Origin: Bdellovibrionales bacterium
GTDB taxonomy: Bacteria > Bdellovibrionota > Bdellovibrionia > Bdellovibrionales > UBA1609
DNA length: 64,000 nucleotides
Assembly: GCA_016714165.1 (NCBI GenBank)
Contig: JADJNU010000001.1
Coordinates: forward strand, 1,054,001 to 1,118,000
Direction: 5' to 3'
Shown: positions 35,825 to 44,285 of the stretch, piece by piece
Layout of the letters: every line of letters begins with the position of its first letter
How positions within the stretch are numbered: position 1 is the stretch's first letter
The notes under the pieces: model-generated
What the model was told of the DNA's origin: nothing
Databases searched by the model: none
What the model saw: only the letters and a program-made list of their open reading frames with translations
Made by a program: the position numbers and the translations under genes

Positions 35825-36540
35825 GAGACTTTTTCGCTCTTTAACAAAGTCATCAACTCTGGAATGGCTTGTCTTACTGTGAGCCTCAAATGACGAGCCG
35901 TGGTTTTAAACCAGCCCTGAATGCCATATCGCCGTGCACTGGTAGAGAGCGGAGCCCTTACGGACCTCAGCTTCACTCCCTTCTGATGAGCTCTCCAAAT
36001 CAGAAGATGGTCTTCACCGTAAGGGGCTTTCTCGCAAAATCTCCCCAATTTGTTAAACACATCCCGATGCATACAAAAGCCCTGATCTCCAAAAGGTAGG
36101 CCTAAGATCCGGGAGCGAAAGCAAACACCGACTCTGTTTAAAACCATCATCCAGGGACCATCATTTAAAAACTTCAAATCAAAAAAATAAAGGCGAGTTG
36201 AATCCTGTTCGACTGACTTTTTGAGTTTGCGCACAGCCGATTGTTCAATCTTCGAATCACAGTGAAGAAACCAAAGAAAATCCGATCTGGCTGCCTGCGC
36301 ACCTGAATTGAGTTGTTTTGCCCTTCCTGGGGCAGAAAAAATCCATCTGACAGTACAGGGCAATTTCGCAGACTTCGCAAGTTTCTCCAACTCATCTTTA
36401 AGGGATGTTTCTGACACGATCAAGATCTCGTCGTCTCTGTCCAATGCGGCCAAATCTGGCAGGAGTGCCTTCCATAAGTCATCTTTCTCGGCTACTGGTA
36501 TAACGACCGAAATCGTTTTATTTACCAAGTCTAACAGCAA
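35821..36540 (-). CDS. TIGR04283-type family 2 glycosyltransferase
   Basis: A 239-residue GT2 protein: ISVVIPVAEKDDLWKALLPDLAALDRDDEILIV, the nucleotide-binding APGRAKQLNSGAQAARSDFLWFLHCDSKI with an HCD metal motif, and GDQGFCMHRDVFNKLGRF. The LNSGAQAA and LPFGDQG strings are characteristic of the TIGR04283 subfamily. It overlaps arsM by ten bases and the TIGR04282 gene by four, forming one operon with arsS-arsM. Confidence 0.85.
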   Translation of the reverse strand: MLLDLVNKTISVVIPVAEKDDLWKALLPDLAALDRDDEILIVSETSLKDELEKLAKSAKLPCTVRWIFSAPGRAKQLNSGAQAARSDFLWFLHCDSKIEQSAVRKLKKSVEQDSTRLYFFDLKFLNDGPWMMVLNRVGVCFRSRILGLPFGDQGFCMHRDVFNKLGRFCEKAPYGEDHLLIWRAHQKGVKLRSVRAPLSTSARRYGIQGWFKTTARHLRLTVRQAIPELMTLLKSEKVS

Positions 36541-37610
36541 GATCCCACCCCACTCAAGTCAGTGACTCCTCCCGATTGCGAGACAGGAGCACAATCAAAA
36601 AGCCCATAATGAGTCTCCTGGCCGCCGGCAACTCTGAAAAATTCTCCATAGCGAGAATCCCGTAGCATCATGGCGGTATTTCCACAGACCAACATGGGCT
36701 TTCCTCTTTCGAATACATGGTGATCATCTAGGACAAAAGCAAAAGGACTATCCGATAATCCTCCAAGATAGGTGGCAACTTGTCCATAGTCTTCGCAACG
36801 ATCCTCAAGAGGGAGCTTGAATGCTCTCACTGTCATTGAGTAGAACTCGATCAAACCCGCCTTTCTCTCTATTTCTGGATTAAGAAGAGCAATGCGAGAA
36901 CGTCCCATCAAACGGTAGTCCTTACAACCCATCTGCAGAAGGAGGCGCCGAAAATCCTCAGTATAAAGCGCTCCCCCAAGACACTCCCCCACAAGAATCG
37001 GATCCTGAGTCAATTCCTTTGGAATTCTTCGACTTGAAAAGACATCCGAAAAATAGAGCTCACCTCCTGGCTTTAAAACTCGAAAAATTTCCGAAAATAC
37101 TCTCTCCTTGTTTGGAGAAAGGTTCACCACGCAATTTGAGACGACGGCATCGATTGATTCACTCTTGATGCCGGCTCCTTCTAGATCTTCGATATAAGCC
37201 TTGATGAACTCCACGTTTGATTTCAAAAATCCAAATTTTTGTCTGTGATAGTCGACATGCCTTTCTGCAACCTTAATCTGCTCTTCCGTCATATCAATGC
37301 CGATAACTCGTCCTCTCGGACCAACAAGCTTTGATAAAATGAAGCAGTCGCGACCAGTTCCACTTCCTAAGTCGAGAACGGTCTTTCCCTCGAGTGCGTG
37401 GGGAATTGGCGAACCGCACCCATAAAATTTATCTTTTACCTCATCATGGATATCTTTTAGTATTTCTCGCAAATGAATTGGCATGCTCTCTGTCGGACAG
37501 CAGGCACTTGTCTTTAAATCCAAACTCGAATTTAGGATTTTTCCATAATACTCTTTTACGGATTCTAAACTTTGAGCGTTTTGGTCCATTTCAGTTCTCC
37601 TTATTTTCAT
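36531..37610 (-). CDS. arsM: arsenite methyltransferase
   Basis: A 359-residue SAM methyltransferase. ACCPTESMP and FYGCGSPIP supply the family cysteines, motif I is VLDLGSGTGRDCF, and VVSNCVVNLSPNKERVFSEIFRVLKPGGELYFSDVF carries a further conserved Cys; ArsM uses these to bind As(III). The C-terminal region (YGEFFRVAGGQETHYGLFDC) matches longer ArsM proteins, and the chain ends GSCC. It converts arsenite to methylated arsenicals, the first steps of arsenosugar formation. The preceding arsS gene is 13 bases upstream. Confidence 0.93.
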   Translation of the reverse strand: MKIRRTEMDQNAQSLESVKEYYGKILNSSLDLKTSACCPTESMPIHLREILKDIHDEVKDKFYGCGSPIPHALEGKTVLDLGSGTGRDCFILSKLVGPRGRVIGIDMTEEQIKVAERHVDYHRQKFGFLKSNVEFIKAYIEDLEGAGIKSESIDAVVSNCVVNLSPNKERVFSEIFRVLKPGGELYFSDVFSSRRIPKELTQDPILVGECLGGALYTEDFRRLLLQMGCKDYRLMGRSRIALLNPEIERKAGLIEFYSMTVRAFKLPLEDRCEDYGQVATYLGGLSDSPFAFVLDDHHVFERGKPMLVCGNTAMMLRDSRYGEFFRVAGGQETHYGLFDCAPVSQSGGVTDLSGVGSCC

Positions 37611-37623
37611 TCCATTTTATATT

Positions 37624-38580
37624 CTAAACCAGGGCACCGGAACAAGAACTTCCAGCTCCTGCAGTGCACGCGTAACAGTGATTCTCATACCTAATCAAAT
37701 CTCCCTCAAAATCATCAAATGATGAAATATCCCAGACAGTGCGACGACTGGCTCCCAAGGGTAACTCCAACATTTGATTGAAATCACAATCAAAAAGCTC
37801 ACCATTCCAACTCACAGAAAGAAGACTTCGGCACATCACTCCCTCTGCAACTGCTGGGTTGAAACTGTTCGACAATAGCTCCATGTATTGAGTCAGTTTT
37901 CCAGCTCTTTGTAGATCAGAGAGAAAACGCCTGATCGGCATGTTCGTTATGGTATAGAGTCGATTAAATTCGATGCCAAACAACTCTTTGAGCTCAGTCC
38001 TATAGGCAGGCTCAAGTTTTTTTTGATCAGGTGGCAGGAAAGGGCCCAAAGGATTATAAACAAGATCGAGAATCAATTTTGTGTCTTGTTGGGCATAGCC
38101 CAAATTATTAAGCAGTCTGAGTGCTTCTATGCTTTTATCAAAAACACCACGGCCTCTCTGTTTTTCCACATTTTCTTTCGAGTAACAAGGAAGGGAAGCC
38201 ACAACCTGAACTTCATGTTCCTTTAAAAAACAGGCCGTTTCCTCCTGACCTGGTTCATAAAGGACAGTGAGATTGCAACGATCGATGACAATTTTTCCAA
38301 GCTTTCTTCCCGCACTCACCAGCCTGCGAAAGTGAGGATTTAATTCGGGAGCGCCTCCCGTGATATCAACTGTGTGAATCGTCTTTGACTTTTCCAACAG
38401 TTCAATCACGCGATCAACAACCGCTCCCTCCATGTTTTCGGTGCGCTTCGGTCCCGCTTCTACGTGACAGTGATGACAGGCCAAATTGCAGAGCCGGCCG
38501 ATGTTGACTTGGAGTGTTCCAAGCACACCGCGCTTCATCTGAAGTCCATGAATGGCTATATTTTCTTCAAAAGATATCAC
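37624..38580 (-). CDS. arsS: arsenosugar biosynthesis radical SAM protein
   Basis: A 318-residue radical SAM enzyme with the cluster motif GRLCNLACHHCHVEAGP (Cx3Cx2C), TVDITGGAPELNPHFR as the GGE-like SAM motif, SLPCYSKENVEKQRG, and a Cys-rich tail NHCYACTAGAGSSCSG. These are diagnostic of ArsS, which acts with ArsM to put the 5'-deoxyribosyl group of SAM on dimethylarsinite en route to arsenosugars. The tail cysteine that is selenocysteine in some relatives is Cys here. First gene of arsS-arsM-GT-GT. Confidence 0.93.
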   Translation of the reverse strand: MISFEENIAIHGLQMKRGVLGTLQVNIGRLCNLACHHCHVEAGPKRTENMEGAVVDRVIELLEKSKTIHTVDITGGAPELNPHFRRLVSAGRKLGKIVIDRCNLTVLYEPGQEETACFLKEHEVQVVASLPCYSKENVEKQRGRGVFDKSIEALRLLNNLGYAQQDTKLILDLVYNPLGPFLPPDQKKLEPAYRTELKELFGIEFNRLYTITNMPIRRFLSDLQRAGKLTQYMELLSNSFNPAVAEGVMCRSLLSVSWNGELFDCDFNQMLELPLGASRRTVWDISSFDDFEGDLIRYENHCYACTAGAGSSCSGALV

Positions 38581-38635
38581 AATAGAATTTTCCTATAGTC
38601 CAGCCACAATGGCGATCAGAATTGCGATCGTCATC

Positions 38636-40786
38636 TTAAGATCTCCTCCATTTGTGGTATTTTGACAAAAATTCAAGCGCCTTCTGAGGGGCATTCGCTC
38701 TTTTCCACACTCCGGCCGCGTATTTATTTGCTTCTGCAAAAGTGGGATAAATATGGATGGTTCCGAGAATCTTGTTCAGTCCGAGTCCGTGTTTCATGGC
38801 TGCCACATACTCGGCGATTATTTCACCTGCGTGACTCCCCAGGATCGTCGCTCCTAAAATTCGATCGCTTCCCGGAGAAGTGAGAAGTTTGACAAATCCA
38901 TGAGCCTCTCCCTCGGCGATAGCGCGATCCAAATCCTCAATTCCGTAGCGGGTCACCTCGTAGGCAATCCCCTTTTCTTTTGCTTCCATCTCGTTGAGCC
39001 CAACCCGAGCCACTTCGGGATCCGTAAAAGTGCACCAAGGGATCACTCGATAATCAACCTTGTACTTCTTAAATGGACTAAAGAGTGCATTGACGGCCAC
39101 GTACCAAGCCTGATGGCTCGCTGTATGTGTGAATTGGTAAGGCCCCGTCACATCTCCAACCACATATATGTTCGGATAATTTGTGACTCTGAGATGTTGA
39201 TCAGCTACAACGGTCCCCCCTGAAGAGATTTCAACACCCAATTCTTCGAGACCAAATCCTTTCACATTCGCCTTGCGGCCCAGTGCTATTAAGACCTCAT
39301 CAAACGGAATTCGCAATTCCCTCCCAAGCGACTCACACACCAGGACTCTCTCATTTTTTCCAGTTGTTTCAAAACTCAAGGCCTTGTGGCCAACCAAAAC
39401 AGAAACACCCTCATTCCGAAACTTCTCAGTAACAAATGATGAGACCTCTTCGTCTTCTCGATTCAGGATCCGAGGGGCCATTTCGACAAGACTCACTTGT
39501 GACCCAAATCGTGCAAAGCTTTGAGCCAACTCACAACCAATAGGGCCGCCACCAAGAACAACAAGTCTGCGAGGAAGGGTTCGCAAATTCCATAGCGTGT
39601 CGCTGGTCAGATAAGGCACTTCTGACAGTCCAGGAAGGGGGGGCACCAAAGGAGACGCCCCCGTTGCGACGACAATATTTTTTGTCCTCAAAATTTTTCC
39701 ATTCACTTCAACTTCGTAAGGGGAGAGTATTTTAGCCGTTCCCTGAAAACATTCGACACCCATTTTTGAATAGCGCTCAATCGAATCGTGCGGTTCGATC
39801 TCCTTGATAATTTTCTGTACGCGGTCCATCACTTTTGAAAAATCCATTTTAACCGATGGATTTTCGAATCCAAATTCTATCGCCCGCTCAAAGTAACTAA
39901 AAATTTTGGCGGAGCGAATCAAAGCCTTGCTTGGAACGCATCCGGTATTCAGACAATCGCCTCCCATTTTGTGTTTTTCGATGAGTGCGACTTTGGCTTT
40001 GATCGCAGCTGCGATATAGGCCGACACAAGTCCTCCAGATCCTCCTCCGATCACAACCATATTGAAATCGAAGGATTTGGGTCTTTTGTACTTCCTGATA
40101 TATTTTCCAGACCTATAAAATTCAAGAGCCCATTTAGAGAGAAGAGGGAGAATCCCAATCAACGAAAAAGAAAAAAGAAGTTCGGGAGAGAGAATACCAT
40201 TGAGAGAATCAATCTTCGCAAGTTGCGTCCCCGCATTGACATAAACAATAGTCCCTGGGAGCATTCCGATTTGGCTCACAAAAAAGTAAGTCATGGTGCG
40301 AATTGAAGTCAAACCCATCACCAGGTTGATCAAAAAAAACGGAAAAATTGGTACAAGCCTTAGAGTCAAAAGATAAAATGCCCCCTCTTTTTTGATCCCC
40401 TGATTCACCTTTGTAATTTTATCCTTGAATTTATCTTGAATGAGGTCCCGGAGAAAAAATCGAGACGCAAGAAAGGCCAGTGTAGCTCCCAAGGTACTTG
40501 AAAATGAGACCAGAGCCACCCCCAGGCCCAAACCAAAAATAGCTCCACCCGCAAGAGTGAGAATAGTCGCCCCAGGCAAAGAAAGTGCGGTGGACAAAAC
40601 ATACACGATCGCAAAGATAACAGCCACAATTCCGGGATGTTCAAGGTAGAAGGAATGAAGCGAAGCTTGATGTACCTTCAAACTCTCAAGAGACAGATAC
40701 TGACCAAGATCGAACCATCTGTAAGCCACGAATAGAAGACATAAAAACGCGACGAGACTGAGTCTTCCACCAATTTTTTTCGACAT
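38636..40786 (-). CDS. TVP38/TMEM64 membrane domain fused to FAD-dependent disulfide oxidoreductase
   Basis: A 716-residue fusion starting at ATG 40786, which has a GGGGGG ribosome binding site (the upstream in-frame start at 40813 does not). Residues 1-225 are a DedA/TVP38-like membrane domain (LSLPGATILTLAGGAIFGLGLGV, LRLVPIFPFFLINLVMGLT). Residues 235-716 are a flavoprotein of the dihydrolipoamide dehydrogenase/mercuric reductase group: VVIGGGSGGLVSAYIAA, redox pair GGDCLNTGCVPSKA, VVLGGGPIGCELAQSFARFG, and a C-terminal HIYPTFAEAN. Such fusions recur in bacteria, often near arsenosugar genes. It lies 55 bases upstream of arsS, same direction. The substrate is unknown. Confidence 0.88.
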   Translation of the reverse strand: MSKKIGGRLSLVAFLCLLFVAYRWFDLGQYLSLESLKVHQASLHSFYLEHPGIVAVIFAIVYVLSTALSLPGATILTLAGGAIFGLGLGVALVSFSSTLGATLAFLASRFFLRDLIQDKFKDKITKVNQGIKKEGAFYLLTLRLVPIFPFFLINLVMGLTSIRTMTYFFVSQIGMLPGTIVYVNAGTQLAKIDSLNGILSPELLFSFSLIGILPLLSKWALEFYRSGKYIRKYKRPKSFDFNMVVIGGGSGGLVSAYIAAAIKAKVALIEKHKMGGDCLNTGCVPSKALIRSAKIFSYFERAIEFGFENPSVKMDFSKVMDRVQKIIKEIEPHDSIERYSKMGVECFQGTAKILSPYEVEVNGKILRTKNIVVATGASPLVPPLPGLSEVPYLTSDTLWNLRTLPRRLVVLGGGPIGCELAQSFARFGSQVSLVEMAPRILNREDEEVSSFVTEKFRNEGVSVLVGHKALSFETTGKNERVLVCESLGRELRIPFDEVLIALGRKANVKGFGLEELGVEISSGGTVVADQHLRVTNYPNIYVVGDVTGPYQFTHTASHQAWYVAVNALFSPFKKYKVDYRVIPWCTFTDPEVARVGLNEMEAKEKGIAYEVTRYGIEDLDRAIAEGEAHGFVKLLTSPGSDRILGATILGSHAGEIIAEYVAAMKHGLGLNKILGTIHIYPTFAEANKYAAGVWKRANAPQKALEFLSKYHKWRRS

Positions 40787-40872
40787 AAAAATGCCCCCCA
40801 AATCGATATTCACTGTTTAATCATCGCATGTAAACTTCTAATTGAGTCATCCCCGTAAATTCTAAGCCTAGG

Positions 40873-40888
40873 TGGCACGCTGATTGCT
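40873..40888 (+). promoter_or_regulatory. sigma-54 promoter
   Basis: TGGCACGCTGATTGCT matches the sigma-54 consensus TGGCACG-N4-TTGCT with GG and GC exactly 12 bases apart. It points at the small secreted gene whose ATG is at 40940, predicting transcription from about 40898 and a 40-base leader with AAGGAG. No enhancer-binding protein gene is seen nearby. Confidence 0.7.
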
Positions 40889-40939
40889 TGTGTTTTGTCT
40901 TTGAATCATTTTATTTCTTTGGTCAAAAAGGAGTCCCCA

Positions 40940-41296
40940 ATGAAAATGAAAAAGTTATTTATCGCCTCCGCCCTGATCCTCGGCGCGGCTGCCTCTGCGG
41001 TGGCAGAAAGCACGACCACAATCTCAGTGCAATGCACTTGCTCCTTTACCTCCGAATACAATCAAAAAGTTATCCAAATTGGCGGGAGCAGCACGGACAG
41101 CTCAGACAGCGAAATCTCTGCCTGTATCATTCAAGATGGAAGAGTCATCAGCGGCTGTTTGGCGGCTAAAATCAATGCTCAATCCCGCTGCTGGGATCAG
41201 GCCAATGAGGCGTCTGGAGCATCTTTTGAGGCAAATAAAGCAAGAGCACTCATCCTAGAGAACACCTGCTTTGGAGAAATCGACACAAGGCCCTGA
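40940..41296 (+). CDS. small secreted cysteine-containing protein
   Basis: A 118-residue protein from ATG 40940 with AAAAAGGAG upstream. The signal peptide MKMKKLFIASALILGAAASAVA is followed by a serine/threonine-rich mature domain with six cysteines (QCTCSF, SACII, SGCLA, SRCWD, ENTCF) likely to be disulfide-bonded. No family recognised. It is the gene behind the sigma-54 promoter. A weak GGGAA/TTCCC hairpin with a T-rich tail follows at about 41314-41335. Confidence 0.75.
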   Translation: MKMKKLFIASALILGAAASAVAESTTTISVQCTCSFTSEYNQKVIQIGGSSTDSSDSEISACIIQDGRVISGCLAAKINAQSRCWDQANEASGASFEANKARALILENTCFGEIDTRP

Positions 41297-41417
41297 TGCA
41301 CCTGATATAAACCGGGAACCGCGCGCAGCTTTCCCTTTCTTTTCTTTCATTTCATTTAGCTCCGTGGCATGAAGAACAGAGCCATTGACAGATCCTTTTG
41401 TCGCGATGGAGGAGCTT

Positions 41418-44192
41418 ATGGACATTCACGAACAGGTGTTTTGGCATACGTTAAGCGCGGAAGAAGCTGTCAATCGATTGCAGTCTGATGCAACGCAAGG
41501 TCTCTCTCAGGACACAGCAAAAGAGCGATTATTGGATTTCGGTGGAAATTTCCTCGATGAGGCAAAAAGAAGAAGCCTCACAAGAATGATTCTTGATCAA
41601 TTTTCGGACTTCATGGTTCTGATTTTAATTGCTTCGGCCGTCATCTCAGGCTGGGTAGGTGAACCGGAAGACACGATCGCAATAGCCGTGATTGTGATCC
41701 TCAATTCTGTTCTTGGATTTATTCAGGAATATAGAGCCGAAAGGGCCATGCAAGCACTGAAAGTGCTTGCCACGACTCAGACCAAGGTGCTGCGCTCAGG
41801 AATTCATGAGATGATTTCGTCCCGTGATCTTGTTCCTGGAGACATTGTCTTTCTTGAGGCCGGGAACATTGTTCCTGCCGATATACGAATTATCACAGCC
41901 ATCCAGTTAAAGATTGAAGAAGCCGCGTTAACGGGCGAATCACAGCCATCGGAGAAGGTCTCAGAGGTGCTATTAAAGACGGAATCACCAGTTGGGGATC
42001 GTCTTAACATGGCTCACAAAGGAACATTGGTCACCTATGGACGCGGTGTTGGAGTGGTTGCTGCAACTGGAATGCGCACTGAACTGGGCCGCATAGCCAC
42101 ACTTTTACAAACTGAAAAAGATGCCAAAACGCCCCTGCAAAAAAGACTGACGCGCTTTGGAAAAATCTTGGCGTTGGCCGTGGTCGCTCTCTGTGGAATT
42201 ATTTTTTTAGTCGGCGTCCTTCGCGGCGAAAAGCCTTTGCTTATGTTTATGACGGCACTCAGCCTTGCCGTCGCGGCTATTCCCGAGGCCCTCCCCGCGA
42301 TTGTCACGGTTTTGTTAGCCCTTGGCGCCAAACGGATGGTAAAAAAAAACGCACTCATCCGGCGCTTATCGGCGGTTGAGACACTTGGCTCAGTCACTTA
42401 CATTTGCTCCGATAAAACAGGGACTCTGACTCAAAATCAAATGCAGGTTGATACCTACGCCTTGAATCACCGCGTGACTAGAGGGGGCCTCCCGGATTCG
42501 GTTGGCGACAAAACTGAGAGAGAACTGATTCTTCGGGCCATGGCGCTCAATAGTGATGTCTCAATTGATGCCGGCGGAGAACTTCAAGGTGATCCAACAG
42601 AGACGGCCCTCTGCCGAGCCGCTCAGAATTCTGGATTTATTAAGTCCGAGATTGAAAGACAGCTACCAAGAATAGCCGAAATTCCCTTTTCTTCTGAACG
42701 CGGCAGGATGAGCACAATTCATAGTGATTCATCCGGCCAGATTCATGTTTTCACAAAAGGCGCACCTGAGCGCGTTTTGCCTTTATGTCGGCATCAAAGC
42801 AAAAATGGCAATCTTATTCCACTTGATCAAGGCCTTGCACTGAATACAGCGAACTCAATGGCCAAAGAGGGCCTTAGAGTTCTTGCGTTTGCTCACGGGC
42901 GCCTGGGGTCCCTGCCCTCTGAAGCCAAAAGGGAAAGTGTCGAAGCCTGTCTGAACTTGGTCGGCTTTGTTGGACTCATTGATCCGCCCCGTCCGGAAGC
43001 AAAGCAAGCCATCAATCTTTGTCAAAGCGCATCTATTCGTGTCGTGATGATCACTGGAGACCACCCTGCTACGGCCCTGGCAATTGCGCGAAATCTGGGA
43101 ATTGTAAACGAGTCGGATATTATCCAGGGCGAACATGGCCCCGTTATAACGGGTCAGGAACTGGAGCGGCTATCTCCCGAAGAGTTTGAATCCCGTGTTG
43201 AAAAGATCCGGGTTTATGCTCGCGTTTCTCCAGAGCAAAAAATATATGTCGTTAAAACGCTTCAGAAGATGGGTGAGTTTGTCGCCATGACAGGGGATGG
43301 CGTCAATGATGCTCCGGCGCTTAAGAGCGCCAACATTGGGGTGGCTATGGGAAAGATGGGCACTGATGTCGCCCGAGAGGCCGCCCACATGGTACTTCTC
43401 GACGATAACTTTGCGACCATCGTGGCTGCGGTTCGTGAGGGGCGACGAATATTTGACAATATCCGTAAATTTATTAAATACACACTCACAAGCAATGCTG
43501 GTGAAATCTGGATTTTGTTTTTAGCACCATTCCTAGGTCTCCCGGTCCCACTCCTGCCTATCCATATTCTTTGGGTCAATCTTGTTACAGATGGTTTGCC
43601 AGGACTCGCTTTGGCTGCTGAGCCCGAAGAGCTGGGAATAATGAAGCGTCCACCGCGCAGACCCAATGAAAGCATTTTTGCACACGGCCTTTGGCAACAT
43701 GCCGTGTGGGTCGGCCTTTTGATGGGCGCGCTCAACCTTGCTGTCATGGCCTGGGCCTATCATTCTGGTTCAGCTCATTGGCAAAGCATGGTCTTTACAG
43801 TCTTGACCTTGTCTCAAATGGGGCATGTGCTTGCGGTAAGATCTGAGCGTGAATCCATTTTCAAACAGGGGTTTTTGTCCAACCTTCCACTTTTGGTGGC
43901 AGTGCTTATAACCTTTGGTCTGCAGATGGCAACGCTCTATGTTCCAATTTTAAATTCTGTATTTAAAACGGAAGCTTTAACAGCCTCTGAGTTGGTTATT
44001 TGTCTTGCCATCTCTCCCACAGTCTTTGTTGCTGTGGAGATTGAGAAATGGCTGATCCGGCAGGGGCGAATTTATCGTGTTGATGGGTTTAATGGGCTTA
44101 ATGAGCCTAATGAACTTCATGGGCTTAATGAGCTTAATGAGCGCAGTGGGAAAAAGCAATTTTGCGAAATTAATGAAAAAATTTCGAACTGA
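41418..44192 (+). CDS. P2-type cation-transporting ATPase (calcium-like)
   Basis: From ATG 41418 (GGAGGAG upstream) the protein has 924 residues; a TTG at 41385 would add 11. Features are LTGES, the phosphorylation motif SDKTGTLTQNQM, VFTKGAPERVL in the nucleotide domain and MTGDGVNDAPALKSANIGVAMG. Transmembrane motif PEALPAIVTVLLALGAKRM and the N-terminal cation ATPase domain place it in the P2 group of Ca2+/Mn2+ or Na+ pumps. The last 40 residues after the membrane domain carry unusual GLNE/PNE repeats and a charged end absent from typical members. Confidence 0.92.
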   Translation: MDIHEQVFWHTLSAEEAVNRLQSDATQGLSQDTAKERLLDFGGNFLDEAKRRSLTRMILDQFSDFMVLILIASAVISGWVGEPEDTIAIAVIVILNSVLGFIQEYRAERAMQALKVLATTQTKVLRSGIHEMISSRDLVPGDIVFLEAGNIVPADIRIITAIQLKIEEAALTGESQPSEKVSEVLLKTESPVGDRLNMAHKGTLVTYGRGVGVVAATGMRTELGRIATLLQTEKDAKTPLQKRLTRFGKILALAVVALCGIIFLVGVLRGEKPLLMFMTALSLAVAAIPEALPAIVTVLLALGAKRMVKKNALIRRLSAVETLGSVTYICSDKTGTLTQNQMQVDTYALNHRVTRGGLPDSVGDKTERELILRAMALNSDVSIDAGGELQGDPTETALCRAAQNSGFIKSEIERQLPRIAEIPFSSERGRMSTIHSDSSGQIHVFTKGAPERVLPLCRHQSKNGNLIPLDQGLALNTANSMAKEGLRVLAFAHGRLGSLPSEAKRESVEACLNLVGFVGLIDPPRPEAKQAINLCQSASIRVVMITGDHPATALAIARNLGIVNESDIIQGEHGPVITGQELERLSPEEFESRVEKIRVYARVSPEQKIYVVKTLQKMGEFVAMTGDGVNDAPALKSANIGVAMGKMGTDVAREAAHMVLLDDNFATIVAAVREGRRIFDNIRKFIKYTLTSNAGEIWILFLAPFLGLPVPLLPIHILWVNLVTDGLPGLALAAEPEELGIMKRPPRRPNESIFAHGLWQHAVWVGLLMGALNLAVMAWAYHSGSAHWQSMVFTVLTLSQMGHVLAVRSERESIFKQGFLSNLPLLVAVLITFGLQMATLYVPILNSVFKTEALTASELVICLAISPTVFVAVEIEKWLIRQGRIYRVDGFNGLNEPNELHGLNELNERSGKKQFCEINEKISN
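44084..44142 (+). repeat. degenerate tandem repeat in ATPase C-terminal tail
   Basis: Variants of TTAATGAGC and TTAATGGGC are repeated in frame, encoding a GLNE/PNE/LNE-type tail of the cation ATPase. The unit is nine bases, so length changes would keep the frame. No such tail is expected in the family. Confidence 0.6.
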
Positions 44193-44285
44193 AAATAGCT
44201 GAGCTCGGCCAAGGCCCTATCTCTTTGGCCTTGACGGAAAAAAATATTCTGTTACAAGAAAACTTCATTCCATTGAGGAGTAACT

